In this document: piece by piece, positions 6,626 to 15,976 of the stretch
Layout of the letters: each line of letters opens with the position of its first letter
How positions within the stretch are numbered: the stretch's first letter is position 1
From: Desulfocapsa sp.
GTDB lineage: Bacteria; Desulfobacterota; Desulfobulbia; Desulfobulbales; Desulfocapsaceae
Direction of reading: 5' to 3'
Assembly (NCBI GenBank): GCA_030145625.1
Contig: JAQYVF010000033.1
Coordinates: 1 to 45,167, forward strand
Length of the DNA: 45,167 nt
Made by a program: the position numbers and the translations under genes
The notes under the pieces: model-generated
Seen by the model: the letters and a program-made list of their open reading frames with translations, nothing else
Told to the model about the DNA's origin: nothing
The model's database searches: none

Positions 6626-9454
6626 TTATTGCTGCTCCCCAAGATCCATCTCGACAACTACGCCCAGGCAGCGTTCACAGAGTTGCGGATGGTCTTCATT
6701 GCTGCCCACAAAGGTAGAGCGAGTCCAGCAGCGCTCACATTTATCTCCGGCAGCAGCCCGTACGGCCACCGCCAGACCGGAAAGTTCTTCACTGACCTGA
6801 AAACTCAGATCAGTAAAAGCACTTCTCTCCTCACAGCGAGTCATTTCAGAAATAATACACACCTCTTTTACCTGTTCCCACTCCTCTTCGATAAAGGAGG
6901 CCCATTCGCCGTTGATCTCAAGCAGGACCTCAGCCTCCAGGGGATGGCCGATGATCTTTTCCCGGCGTGCAACTTCCAGAGCCTTGGTGATCTCGGAACG
7001 CACCTGAATCAGTTTTCCCCAGCGCGCCTCCAGTTCCGGATCACGCCTCTCAGGTGCCGGCTTTGGAAATTCGGTAAAAAAGATAGACTCATCAAGAGGA
7101 CTGTTGTCAGTAAGACCTTGAAAATGTTCCCAGGCCTCAGTGGCTGTAAAGCTGAGGACAGGAGCCATCAGTTTCAGAAGCCCTCCCAGAATCTCATGCA
7201 GGACAGTCTGGGCTGAACGGCGCAAAATCGAATCAGTACCCGAACAGTAGAGTCTGTCTTTTAAGATATCGAGGTAAAAGGCACTCATGGTGGTGCCGCC
7301 AAAATAATTGAGGGCCTGATGAATAGAATGGAATTCGTAGCGTTCATAAGCAGCGGTCACCTTTTCCCGCAGCTCCTCAAAACGAGCCAGAGCCAAACGG
7401 TCAATCTCTTCCATCTGTTCAAAGGGAACACTATGAACAGCCGGATCAAAATCCGTGAGATTACCCAGCATGTAGCGAATGGTATTACGCATCTTCCGAT
7501 AGGCATCGGCCACCTGTTTGAGGATCTCATCTGAGACCTTGACGTCATCACGGTAGTCTTCGCTGGAGACCCAGAGACGCAGGATCTCTGCCCCGAATTT
7601 TTTAATCACCTCTTCAGGCGCCACCACATTACCGATGGACTTGGACATCTTCTTACCCTTGCCATCCACCACGTAACCGTGAGTCAGAACGCCCTTGAAA
7701 GGAGCCTGACCGCGGGTACCCACTGAGGTGAGCAGCGAGCTCTGGAACCAGCCACGATGCTGATCACTGCCCTCAAGGTAGAGATCTGCCGGTACCCGCA
7801 GCTCTTCACGAGCCTCGCAGACAGCAGCATGAGAGGTTCCGGAATCAAACCAGACATCGAGGATATCCTCCTCTTTTTCAAACTCACTCCCTCCGCAGGA
7901 AGGACAACTACAGCCATCCTCAAGGAAGTCGGAAAGTTCATGACGGAACCAGGCATCAGCCCCCTCTTTACGAAACAATTCATCTATGCGGGCTACCAGG
8001 GCCTCGCTTTTAAGAACTTCACCGCATGTTTTGCAGCTGACCACGGTAATGGGCACCCCCCAGGTGCGCTGCCGGGACAGACACCAGTCCGGTCGATTCT
8101 CCACCATGGAGTGGATACGCTGCATCCCCCAGGCCGGGGTCCACTGCACATTTTCTATCTCAGTAAGTGCCTTTTTCCGCAGATCGTTCACCTCCATGGA
8201 GATAAACCACTGGGGTGTGGCCCGATACATGACCGGCTTCTTACAGCGCCAGCAGTGGGGGTAACTATGATTAATGGCCTCTTCGTGAAGCAGTACACCG
8301 CTTGCAGCCATGTCTGCATTAATGGTCTTATTCACCTCTGGTACCTGAAGCCCGGCATACTGACCAGCCTCTTCTGTGTAGCGTCCTTCGCTATCCACGG
8401 GAGAAAGGATTTCCAAGTTATAGCGCAGACCGGTCAAATAATCATCGGCACCATGTCCGGGAGCTGTGTGTACACAGCCGGTTCCAGCCTCCAAAGTTAC
8501 ATAGTTGGCCAGGACCATCAGTGAATCACGATCAAGAAAGGGATGGCGGCACTTACGTTTTTCCAAACCCCTGGCAGAAAAGGTCCCGGTCACGGAGTAG
8601 TCGCTGATCTCCATGGTCGCCATCACCGACTCCACCAGTTCCTGAGCCAGAATCAAGGTCTCATCCCCAACCTTCACCGCCGCATAGACAAAATCGGGAT
8701 GAAAGGCCACAGCCAGGTTGGCAGGCAAGGTCCAGGGAGTGGTCGTCCAGATCACAACTGACACCTTTGTGTCTGCTAGGGCCGGATCGATATCTGAGAG
8801 ATCTTCCACGACCGGAAATTTGACAAAAATGGAAGGCGAGCGATGATCATAATATTCCACCTCTGCCTCGGCGAGCGCAGTTGTACAGGTGGAGCACCAG
8901 TATACCGGTTTCTTGTTACGAGTGACTGCACCGGAAAGGAGAAAGTTATTAAATTCCCTGGCGATACTGGCCTCATAGTCATAATTCATGGTGAGATAGG
9001 GACGCTCCCAGTCACCAAGTACTCCCAGACGTTTAAACTCATTCTTCTGAGTCTTGATCCATTTCTCGGCATACTTGCGACAGGCCCCACGTTTGGCCAG
9101 TTTAGGGATAGTGTTTTTTTTCTCTCCCAGTTCCTTGTCCACATTATGCTCAATGGGCAATCCGTGACAATCCCAGCCGGGAATATAGGGGGCCTGAAAA
9201 CCGGCCATCCGCCTGGACTTGAGAATAATGTCCTTGAGGATTTTATTAAAGGCAGTACCTAAATGAATATGACCGTTGGCGTATGGAGGACCATCGTGGA
9301 GAACATAGAGGGGCTTGCCCTGACCATGTTCCTGAATCTTGGCATAAAGGCCCTCTTTCTCCCAGCGTTTGAGGTACATGGGCTCTTTCTGGCCCAGATT
9401 GGCCTTCATCTTAAACTTGGTCTGCGGCAGATTCAGGGTGTCCCTGTAATCCAT
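6626..9454 (-). CDS. ileS: Isoleucyl-tRNA synthetase
   Basis: IleS charges tRNA-Ile in the cytoplasm. The 942-residue protein is full length for the zinc-containing bacterial type. The HIGH motif is PYANGHIHLG at 57-66, the KMSKS loop is at 602-606, the editing domain lies between them (TTTPWTLPANLAV), and the carboxy-terminal zinc finger shows CERCW followed by CERC. The ATG at 9454 has a good ribosome binding site (AAGGAG six bases upstream). Its leader is only part of a 246-base divergent region and shows no T-box-like structure that I could recognise. It heads the lspA-fabD group. Confidence 0.97.
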   Translation of the reverse strand: MDYRDTLNLPQTKFKMKANLGQKEPMYLKRWEKEGLYAKIQEHGQGKPLYVLHDGPPYANGHIHLGTAFNKILKDIILKSRRMAGFQAPYIPGWDCHGLPIEHNVDKELGEKKNTIPKLAKRGACRKYAEKWIKTQKNEFKRLGVLGDWERPYLTMNYDYEASIAREFNNFLLSGAVTRNKKPVYWCSTCTTALAEAEVEYYDHRSPSIFVKFPVVEDLSDIDPALADTKVSVVIWTTTPWTLPANLAVAFHPDFVYAAVKVGDETLILAQELVESVMATMEISDYSVTGTFSARGLEKRKCRHPFLDRDSLMVLANYVTLEAGTGCVHTAPGHGADDYLTGLRYNLEILSPVDSEGRYTEEAGQYAGLQVPEVNKTINADMAASGVLLHEEAINHSYPHCWRCKKPVMYRATPQWFISMEVNDLRKKALTEIENVQWTPAWGMQRIHSMVENRPDWCLSRQRTWGVPITVVSCKTCGEVLKSEALVARIDELFRKEGADAWFRHELSDFLEDGCSCPSCGGSEFEKEEDILDVWFDSGTSHAAVCEAREELRVPADLYLEGSDQHRGWFQSSLLTSVGTRGQAPFKGVLTHGYVVDGKGKKMSKSIGNVVAPEEVIKKFGAEILRLWVSSEDYRDDVKVSDEILKQVADAYRKMRNTIRYMLGNLTDFDPAVHSVPFEQMEEIDRLALARFEELREKVTAAYERYEFHSIHQALNYFGGTTMSAFYLDILKDRLYCSGTDSILRRSAQTVLHEILGGLLKLMAPVLSFTATEAWEHFQGLTDNSPLDESIFFTEFPKPAPERRDPELEARWGKLIQVRSEITKALEVARREKIIGHPLEAEVLLEINGEWASFIEEEWEQVKEVCIISEMTRCEERSAFTDLSFQVSEELSGLAVAVRAAAGDKCERCWTRSTFVGSNEDHPQLCERCLGVVVEMDLGEQQ

Positions 9455-9614
9455 ATCTATCTCCTTATATCTCCTGCAGCCGGCCTATTGGGGCATCTTC
9501 AGGTAGAATGGTTGTCAGATTCTTATTGATTTCTTTTGTAAAACTTTCAAAAATAACAACTGCGATTGAAGTTGCAAGAAGAAAGTGGCAAAAACGACCG
9601 AATCTCCTTTAAAT

Positions 9615-9643
9615 TTGACATAAGTTGTTGCCTTAATTAGAGT
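9615..9643 (+). promoter_or_regulatory. Putative sigma-70 promoter for the cooC-like/ftsEX genes
   Basis: A perfect -35 hexamer TTGACA (9615-9620), a 17-base spacer and TAGAGT (9638-9643) as a -10 with four of six consensus bases lie 57 bases before the start of the cooC-like gene. No competing signal of this quality was seen in the rest of the ileS/cooC intergenic stretch. Confidence 0.55.
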
Positions 9644-9700
9644 ATGGAGATATTTCTACAGTTAGTTACTCTTTTTACCCCTTTCATATAGAGATCAAGT

Positions 9701-10468
9701 ATGACTAAAGTAATCGCCATGGCCGGTAAAGGTGGGACCGGAAAGACTACCACTTCCGCCCTGCTCACCAGATACCTGCTGGCAAAAAAAGCAACCCCTT
9801 TTCTCTTAGTTGACGCCGACTCCAATGCAAACCTGAACGAACTCTTAGGTCTGGATGTTGGCCTGACGCTCGGTAAAATCCGTCAAGAGCTGAAGGGCGA
9901 ACTCCCTCCCAACATTACCCGCGACCAGTTCATGGAGATGAAAATCCATCAGGCTCTAATAGAAGAAACAGGCTTTGACCTTCTGGTAATGGGCCAACCC
10001 GATGGTCCCGGCTGTTACTGTGCTGCCAACCAGTACCTGGCCATGACCATGGATAAGCTGGCAGCAAACTACAAATACATCATCGTCGACAACGAGGCAG
10101 GCATGGAGCACCTGAGCCGCATGAACCTGCGCTCCATCGACTATCTCCTGGTGACCTCTGACCCATCCGCCCGAGGTATCCTCACCGCAAAACGCATCTC
10201 TGAGATTACTGCTCCCCTGGGCCTCCAGATCAAAAAACAGTTTCTTCTTGTTAATCGAGCACCCCAGCCGGTACCTCCGGCCCTGCAGGAAAAGATAGAT
10301 GAAGCGGTAAATGACAGTGGCATGGAACTGGGTGGCATCATTCCTTCCAGTGAGGCCCTCATCAACCAGGAACTCTCCGGTGAATCATATCTTAAACTTG
10401 ACGATTCAGCAGATGTGATACCCACCATCACTGCTATTTTTGACAACATTTTTGCTGATCAGGATTAA
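9701..10468 (+). CDS. cooC: CooC-family nickel-insertion ATPase
   Basis: This is a P-loop ATPase of the MinD/NifH/CooC superfamily, 255 residues. The deviant Walker A GKGGTGKTT is at 10-18, followed by LLVDADSNANLNELLG (35-50). The pair C105-Y-C107 in GPGCYCAAN matches the CXC metal-binding motif of CooC proteins that mature carbon monoxide dehydrogenase, and VDNEAGMEHLSR (129-140) is also CooC-like. No CODH gene is in the window. The gene is followed three bases later by ftsE in the same direction, so it is probably cotranscribed with the division genes, an arrangement not explained by CODH maturation. The family call is firm; the client protein is inferred. The start lacks a strong ribosome binding site. 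Confidence 0.82.
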   Translation: MTKVIAMAGKGGTGKTTTSALLTRYLLAKKATPFLLVDADSNANLNELLGLDVGLTLGKIRQELKGELPPNITRDQFMEMKIHQALIEETGFDLLVMGQPDGPGCYCAANQYLAMTMDKLAANYKYIIVDNEAGMEHLSRMNLRSIDYLLVTSDPSARGILTAKRISEITAPLGLQIKKQFLLVNRAPQPVPPALQEKIDEAVNDSGMELGGIIPSSEALINQELSGESYLKLDDSADVIPTITAIFDNIFADQD

Positions 10469-10471
10469 TCC

Positions 10472-11203
10472 TTGCCCAAACTCGTCCACAATCAAGATCC
10501 AATAGAACCCAAGGATATCCCGGGCAACACCATGATCGAAATGATCAAGGTCAGCCGCACCTATGCCCCCGACATCAAGGCCTTGTCCGACATCTCCTTT
10601 ACTGTGGATACCGGAGAGCTGTTTTTTCTCATAGGTAGGAGCGGAGCCGGAAAGACCACTCTGCTCAAGCTGATCTGCAACATGGATACTCCCAGCAATG
10701 GACTCATTGAAGTCGCCGGATACAACATCCACAACCTCAAGGGAAAAAAACTTGCCCACCTGCGTCAGAAGATCGGGGTAGCCTACCAGGATTTCAAACT
10801 CTTGAGCGATCGCACTGTTGCTGAGAATATCGCCATATCCATGGAAGTCTCCTATAAAAAACCCCGTGCCATCAAACAGCGGGTAAGGGACCTTCTTGAA
10901 CAGCTGCAGCTCACGGATAAACATGATGCCCTCACTGGAGATCTCTCCCGTGGAGAGCAGCAACGAATAACCCTCGCCCGCTCAGTGGCCAACTCGCCGC
11001 GCCTGATACTGGTGGATGAACCCACTGGCAATCTGGATGCCGCTACCACAGAACGGGTCATGGACCTTCTTACCCGCTGTAATAAGGCGGGTGCTACCAT
11101 CGTCATTGCCACCCATGACTCATCCATCTATAAAGATGGAAATCATCGAGTCATGGAACTGCGCAGCGGCAAGATTCACTCGCTTTCAAGGAACAATCGC
11201 TGA
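10472..11203 (+). CDS. ftsE: Cell-division ABC ATPase FtsE
   Basis: FtsE is the cytoplasmic ATPase that drives FtsX and so controls peptidoglycan hydrolases at the septum. Numbered from the TTG at 10472, Walker A GRSGAGKT is at 55-62, the Q-loop in GVAYQDFKLL, the ABC signature LSRGEQ at 158-163 and Walker B LILVDEPTGNLD at 178-189. Two starts are possible: TTG at 10472, with AGGA seven bases upstream, or ATG at 10532, which gives the family's usual beginning (MIEMIKVSRTY) but has no well-spaced ribosome binding site. The sequence favours TTG, which adds 20 residues. It overlaps ftsX by one base (TGATG). Confidence 0.93.
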   Translation: MPKLVHNQDPIEPKDIPGNTMIEMIKVSRTYAPDIKALSDISFTVDTGELFFLIGRSGAGKTTLLKLICNMDTPSNGLIEVAGYNIHNLKGKKLAHLRQKIGVAYQDFKLLSDRTVAENIAISMEVSYKKPRAIKQRVRDLLEQLQLTDKHDALTGDLSRGEQQRITLARSVANSPRLILVDEPTGNLDAATTERVMDLLTRCNKAGATIVIATHDSSIYKDGNHRVMELRSGKIHSLSRNNR

Positions 11204-12090
11204 TGAATTTCTGGTTCGCCGTCTTCAGACAGGCAGGCCGCAATCTGCGCCAGACCTGGACCTCTCAGCTCATGACCTTTCTTACGGTCAGCCTCTCTGT
11301 CCTGATCTTTGCCTTCTTCTATCTTATCTACACCAACATGATTGGTGCCGGTGACCGACTAAGCGACGACCTCCGCCTCATTGTCTATTTAGAAGATGAC
11401 CCAGGTCCCGAGATGCAGGAACAGCTGCGACGCAAGATAAATAACTTCGACAAGACCGAGTCTATTCAGTTTATCTCAAAATTTAAGGCCTATGAACGTT
11501 TTGCTGAGCAGCTTGGAGAGGATTCAGATGTCTTGACGGACATGCCTAAGGACTTTCTTCCTGCTTCCATCGAAGTCGTTCCCTTGAAAAGTCTCCGGGG
11601 CTATAACCAGATCAAACTCTTTTCCGAATATCTGGCAACACTACCCGGCAGTGAAAAGGTACAGTACGGCCAGGAATGGGTGGAACGATTTTACTATTTC
11701 ACCAGACTGATCACCATTGTCGTCTTACTCAGCGGCGCCCTGCTCATCCTCACCGCCACCTTCATGGTCGCCTACACCATTCGTCTCACCATCATGGGCC
11801 GACACGAGGAACTGGAACTATTGAAACTTGTTGGTGCCACGAACAATTATATCAGAACCCCCTTTCTCCTGGAAGGAATCATCCAGGGATTCATGGGATC
11901 CATCCTTGGTCTTTCTGCTCTCTATGTCCTTTTTCAATGGATCAGTCTCCACTTTGCAGGCCCGGGTCTACTTAATCTTTTCAACTTTACCTTTTTTCCA
12001 CCCATGGTCATTGTCTCTATTCTTCTTGGCTCCATCGGCCTCTGTACCATAGGCAGTTTCACCTCCATACAGAAGTTCTTAAAAATTTAG
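11203..12090 (+). CDS. ftsX: Cell-division permease-like protein FtsX
   Basis: FtsX is the inner-membrane partner of FtsE that transmits ATP-driven movement to periplasmic murein hydrolase activators. The 295 residues show a short cytoplasmic amino end, a first membrane helix around 25-45 (LMTFLTVSLSVLIFAFFYLI), a periplasmic domain of about 120 residues (LIVYLEDDPGPE, then the amphipathic region), and three further helices near 170-195, 218-240 and 265-285, the FtsX topology. It starts inside the ftsE stop codon and is followed 12 bases later by an EnvC-like protein, the expected functional partner. Confidence 0.93.
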   Translation: MNFWFAVFRQAGRNLRQTWTSQLMTFLTVSLSVLIFAFFYLIYTNMIGAGDRLSDDLRLIVYLEDDPGPEMQEQLRRKINNFDKTESIQFISKFKAYERFAEQLGEDSDVLTDMPKDFLPASIEVVPLKSLRGYNQIKLFSEYLATLPGSEKVQYGQEWVERFYYFTRLITIVVLLSGALLILTATFMVAYTIRLTIMGRHEELELLKLVGATNNYIRTPFLLEGIIQGFMGSILGLSALYVLFQWISLHFAGPGLLNLFNFTFFPPMVIVSILLGSIGLCTIGSFTSIQKFLKI

Positions 12091-12102
12091 TCCACTCTTG
12101 AC

Positions 12103-13353
12103 GTGATGACTCCTCACTATTTACGTGCCAAGATATTTCCCGGAAAACGATTTTCTAGAGTGGTGTGCATTCTTTTCATCCTCTCTTCTCAGCTTTTACC
12201 CACTGTATCATTTGCAGAAAGCCGCACCTCAGCCGACCGCAAAGCCCAAAAGCAGAGGATTGAGAAGGGAATAGAAGGATACCGCATCAATATCAGAAAA
12301 CTGCAGGAAGGGATCAAACAGCAGCAGAATCAGGTGCAATCTTCTGAACAGGACGCACGCAACCTTCTTCAGGAACTGGAACAGATTGATACCGAATTGC
12401 TGGAACAGCTGACCAAACTGCAAGGCCTGGAAAAGCAAATGGAGACCCAACAGGATCTAACAGCAATCAAAGAAAGTGAGCTACAACAGGCCATTGCCGA
12501 AAAACAAATAGTCCAGGACCATCTCCAAAGACGTATTAAGGCATATTACAAGATGGGAAAGATTGGATTTGCCAATGTTGCCTTTTCCACGGACAGCATG
12601 CCGAAACTGCTTAACTTTCGCGACTCGTTCGCCAATCTTATCGCCTACGACAAGGACCTCATTGATATCTACCGGGAGAGTATCTATGAACTCCAGCAAT
12701 CCCGAGCAATGCTCACCCTGGAAAAAGGCGTGCTCAATGATTTTATAAACATGGCCAAAGCCGAGCAGCAAGATATCAACAAAACCAAAAAAGAGAAAGA
12801 ATCACTGCTGAATCAGATCAAGACGCAAAAACAACTCTATGAGCAGGCTGTCAGGGAAATGGAGAAGGCAGCAGATCAGCTTTCCCAATCCCTGGAAGAC
12901 TTGAAAAAAGAGGACACACTCCTTGACCAGGGTTTCCTGGCCAACAAAGGAAAACATCCCACTCCGGTTCAGGGTGAAATTATTGCCCTGTTTGGCGAGA
13001 AACGGGAAAATCGCCTGGGCATCACGGGAAAATCGGCAGGAATCACAATCTCTGCACCAGGTACAAACAAAGTGCAAGCCATTTACGAAGGAACAATCGC
13101 CTACGCCTCTTATCTCCGCGGATATGGCAATACGATTATTATAGATCATGGCCACAACTACTTCTCTATCATCGCAAGGCTTGAAAAGCTCTTAAAACAT
13201 AAGGGAGAAAAAGTGGATCAGGGCCAACTCATTGGCCTCACCGGAGATACCGCAACCCTGATGGATGAAGGCGTCTATTTCGAAATCCGACACGGTTCTA
13301 CCACGGAAGACCCGCTCCTCTGGCTTGACAAAGCCAGCCTAACTCTGCCATGA
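12103..13353 (+). CDS. EnvC-like coiled-coil protein with degenerate LytM (M23) domain
   Basis: This exported 416-residue protein has a signal peptide (about 1-38, ending VSFAES), a long glutamine- and glutamate-rich coiled coil (about 45-270) and a carboxy-terminal LytM domain (about 290-405). The zinc ligands of active M23 peptidases are not retained: the first histidine/aspartate motif reads GEKRENRLGITGKSAG, and the two places where H-x-H would fall read SIIARL and GVYFEIRH. EnvC-type proteins have lost catalysis in the same way and activate amidases under FtsEX control. Position directly after ftsX supports that role. GTG at 12103 and ATG at 12106 are adjacent alternative starts; neither has a clear ribosome binding site. 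Confidence 0.85.
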   Translation: MMTPHYLRAKIFPGKRFSRVVCILFILSSQLLPTVSFAESRTSADRKAQKQRIEKGIEGYRINIRKLQEGIKQQQNQVQSSEQDARNLLQELEQIDTELLEQLTKLQGLEKQMETQQDLTAIKESELQQAIAEKQIVQDHLQRRIKAYYKMGKIGFANVAFSTDSMPKLLNFRDSFANLIAYDKDLIDIYRESIYELQQSRAMLTLEKGVLNDFINMAKAEQQDINKTKKEKESLLNQIKTQKQLYEQAVREMEKAADQLSQSLEDLKKEDTLLDQGFLANKGKHPTPVQGEIIALFGEKRENRLGITGKSAGITISAPGTNKVQAIYEGTIAYASYLRGYGNTIIIDHGHNYFSIIARLEKLLKHKGEKVDQGQLIGLTGDTATLMDEGVYFEIRHGSTTEDPLLWLDKASLTLP

Positions 13354-13509
13354 TGACAAAAGAGGTTTGGAATTTACGGTAAAAAGAGTAAAATCCTGAC
13401 AAACTATTTATCTATTTTACTTTCAGCCTGGTGCACTAGCTCCCTGAATAGTTCCGTGGACGGTTAGAAACCTATCCATACCAATTGATCATTATCTGAC
13501 GGAATACAC

Positions 13510-14886
13510 GTGAAAATATATCATTTCTCATCTTTACTTTTCCTCTCATTTCTCTTACTTTTTCCAGGTATTTCTACAGCTGCCATTTCTCAAGAAGAGA
13601 GGGAAGCCACTTACCGTCAACTCGAAATCTTTGCTAATGTTCTAAGCATCCTGCAGGAGAATTATGTAGAAGAGATTGACACCGACGAGACCCTTGAAGG
13701 GGCAATCAGCGGTATGCTCCTTTCCCTTGACCCCCACTCATCCTATCTGACCGCCAAAGACTTTGACGAGCTGCAGGATGAGACGCGCGGCAACTTTTCC
13801 GGAATTGGAATTGAGATAACGGTTCGTGATGGTATTCTCACCGTCATCTCCCCCATCGAAGGAACACCAGCTGACGAGGCCGGATTACAGGCAAAGGATC
13901 TCATTGTCAAAATCAACGGTGAATTGACCAAAAACATGCCTTCCATGGAGGCCGTCAAGAGACTGAGAGGTCCCAAAGGAAGTGAAGTAACTATCTCCAT
14001 TTACCGGGACGGATGGCAGGAATTAAAAGAGATCACCATTATTCGTAACACCATTCCTCTGCAGAGTATCACCGGCCTTTTTCTTGAACCCGGTTTTGCC
14101 TACATCAGAATCACTAATTTTCAGGGACAAACCACCAAAGACTTAAAAAACAAGTTGGGGGAACTGGAAACAAAAGGGCCGGTCAAAGGATTAATCCTCG
14201 ATCTCCGCAACAACCCTGGAGGACTGCTCGACCAGGCAATCTCTGTGGCAGACACCTTTCTTGAAGAAGGACTGATTGTCTACACCAAGGGTCGACTTCC
14301 TGAACAGAACATGACTTTTCAAGCCCACGCCAACAATGGGAAAAATCTCTACCCACTGGTCATTCTCGTCAATGAGGGTGCAGCCAGTGCATCTGAGATT
14401 GTTGCCGGGGCAATTCAGGATCACAAACGAGGAGTCATTGTCGGCACACAAACATTCGGCAAAGGATCAGTGCAGACGATTCTGCCCATGCCAGACGGGG
14501 CCGGTCTGCGCCTGACCACTGCCCGTTACTACACCCCAAACGGCAGATCCATACAGGCTACAGGCATTGTACCTGATGTAGAGGTACCACTCCTCCCCTA
14601 TACGGAGCAGGCGGAAGAGAAACGGGTCCTGCCCGATTTTGTCAGAGAAGCGGACCTTAAAAACCATATCCTCAACCGTGACGATCCAGCGAAAAAACAG
14701 GCAGGAGAGAAATCTTCCGCACCGGAAGCTGCTGACGACGACAGTAAAGAACAACAGGAAATCAACGAGAGGTTAAAAAAGGACAACCAGCTGCGAACTG
14801 GTCTCAATATTCTCAAAAGCCTTAACCTCTATACCGAATACAAAACCAGCTCTGAACTGGAAAACGATCAACAGAAACTCCGTTAG
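13510..14886 (+). CDS. ctpA: S41-family C-terminal processing protease
   Basis: This is a periplasmic carboxy-terminal processing protease of 458 residues. A signal peptide (about 1-27) is followed by the family's SLDPHSSYL motif, a PDZ domain (about 95-165) with GIGIEI, and the S41 domain. The Ser-Lys catalytic dyad is S293 in EGAASASEIV and K318 in TFGKGSVQ, 25 residues apart as in Prc and CtpB. LDLRNNPGGLL is the oxyanion-side motif. A charged tail (about 380-458) ends the protein. Proteins of this type cut or degrade peptidoglycan hydrolases, so the location after ftsEX and the EnvC-like gene fits cell-wall remodelling. The start is GTG with GGA six bases upstream. A 156-base gap separates it from the EnvC-like gene. 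Confidence 0.92.
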   Translation: MKIYHFSSLLFLSFLLLFPGISTAAISQEEREATYRQLEIFANVLSILQENYVEEIDTDETLEGAISGMLLSLDPHSSYLTAKDFDELQDETRGNFSGIGIEITVRDGILTVISPIEGTPADEAGLQAKDLIVKINGELTKNMPSMEAVKRLRGPKGSEVTISIYRDGWQELKEITIIRNTIPLQSITGLFLEPGFAYIRITNFQGQTTKDLKNKLGELETKGPVKGLILDLRNNPGGLLDQAISVADTFLEEGLIVYTKGRLPEQNMTFQAHANNGKNLYPLVILVNEGAASASEIVAGAIQDHKRGVIVGTQTFGKGSVQTILPMPDGAGLRLTTARYYTPNGRSIQATGIVPDVEVPLLPYTEQAEEKRVLPDFVREADLKNHILNRDDPAKKQAGEKSSAPEAADDDSKEQQEINERLKKDNQLRTGLNILKSLNLYTEYKTSSELENDQQKLR

Positions 14887-15027
14887 CCATCTAAACGGTT
14901 ATCGCTTCTCCAGATTTGACATTATTTCATGCCGAGCTGGTTAAAAAAGTCTCATACAAGCCATCCCCCTACAATTCGCCAGACTACAATTAATTGTGGC
15001 AATTGCTTAGAGATAAGGCCCCATACA

Positions 15028-15073
15028 AGACGATGCATCTAACTAATATCAGTATTAGTTAGATGCATCGTCT
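15028..15073. repeat. Perfect 20-bp inverted repeat upstream of the ZIP gene
   Basis: AGACGATGCATCTAACTAAT (15028-15047) is matched perfectly by its reverse complement at 15054-15073, with a six-base centre that can add one more A-T pair and leave a TCAG tetraloop. It ends 24 bases before the ZIP-family start codon and no T-run follows on the plus strand, so it is not a standard terminator for ctpA. It may form an RNA hairpin in the leader of the transporter mRNA or a large operator. The neighbouring stretch also has the palindrome ACAATTAATTGT near 14985-15000. Confidence 0.85.
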
Positions 15074-15097
15074 GTTAACAAAACCAATACCTCCGAT

Positions 15098-15913
15098 ATG
15101 ATCGACTTCATACTACAATTCAATCCCGTTACGCAGGCGCTTTTTGCTACACTCTTTACCTGGGGTGTGACTGCCGCAGGAGCAGCAATTGTTTTTTTTA
15201 CAAGAACCGTAAACATGAAGCTCATGGACTCAATGCTTGGATTTGCTGCCGGAGTAATGATAGCTGCCAGTTTCTGGTCTCTTCTTGCACCAGGCATAGA
15301 GATGGCCGAACATATGGGGCAGATCCCATGGCTTACTGCCGTCATAGGCTTTATGGGGGGCGGGGTTTTTATGCGCGTGATTGACAAATTCCTGCCACAC
15401 CTTCATCCTGGCCTCAGCATTGATAAGAGCGAAGGGATAAAAACTTCATGGCAACGAAGCACCCTTTTGGTACTTGCCATTACCCTGCACAATATCCCTG
15501 AAGGTCTAGCTGTCGGTGTTGCCTTTGGGGCTGTAGCAGCTGATCTTCCTTCTGCCACAATCGGGGGAGCAATTGCCTTGGCAATCGGTATTGGCATTCA
15601 AAATTTCCCAGAAGGTTCTGCTGTCTCAATGCCTCTGCGAAGAGAAGGAATGTCCAAAGGGAAAAGTTTTCTCATGGGACAAGCCTCAGGTATGGTGGAA
15701 CCCGTTGCCGGCGTACTCGGAGCACTGTTTGTTTTGAAGATGCAAAACATCCTTCCCTATGCGCTCTGTTTTGCAGCTGGAGCCATGATTTTTGTTGTGG
15801 TGGAGGAACTCATTCCGGAATCTCAGAGAGATTATAAAAACATTGACCTGGTGACAATGACGACAATGATCGGTTTTTCGGTGATGATGATGCTCGATGT
15901 CTCTTTGGGGTAA
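15098..15913 (+). CDS. ZIP-family divalent metal transporter
   Basis: The 271-residue protein has eight predicted hydrophobic segments and the two signature half-sites of ZIP transporters: [14 protein letters not shown] (about 131-144) in the fourth helix and [13 protein letters not shown] (about 168-180) in the fifth. Histidines and aspartates in the loop between helices three and four (LPHLHPG) fit a metal-binding loop. Such proteins import zinc and sometimes iron or manganese into the cytoplasm; the substrate cannot be read from sequence. It is close to the ZupT/GufA branch. A long perfect hairpin lies just upstream and there is no strong ribosome binding site. Confidence 0.92.
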   Translation: MIDFILQFNPVTQALFATLFTWGVTAAGAAIVFFTRTVNMKLMDSMLGFAAGVMIAASFWSLLAPGIEMAEHMGQIPWLTAVIGFMGGGVFMRVIDKFLPHLHPGLSIDKSEGIKTSWQRSTLLVLAITLHNIPEGLAVGVAFGAVAADLPSATIGGAIALAIGIGIQNFPEGSAVSMPLRREGMSKGKSFLMGQASGMVEPVAGVLGALFVLKMQNILPYALCFAAGAMIFVVVEELIPESQRDYKNIDLVTMTTMIGFSVMMMLDVSLG

Positions 15914-15976
15914 GGGATCTCAACAGAAAGAGTATCATGACTGTGGAAAAGTATTATCCAGCATAAAGGCATACAG

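Noticed and set aside
9455-9700. T-box or other RNA switch ahead of ileS
   Set aside because: No specifier-loop-like stem, T-box sequence or terminator was visible in the minus-strand leader.
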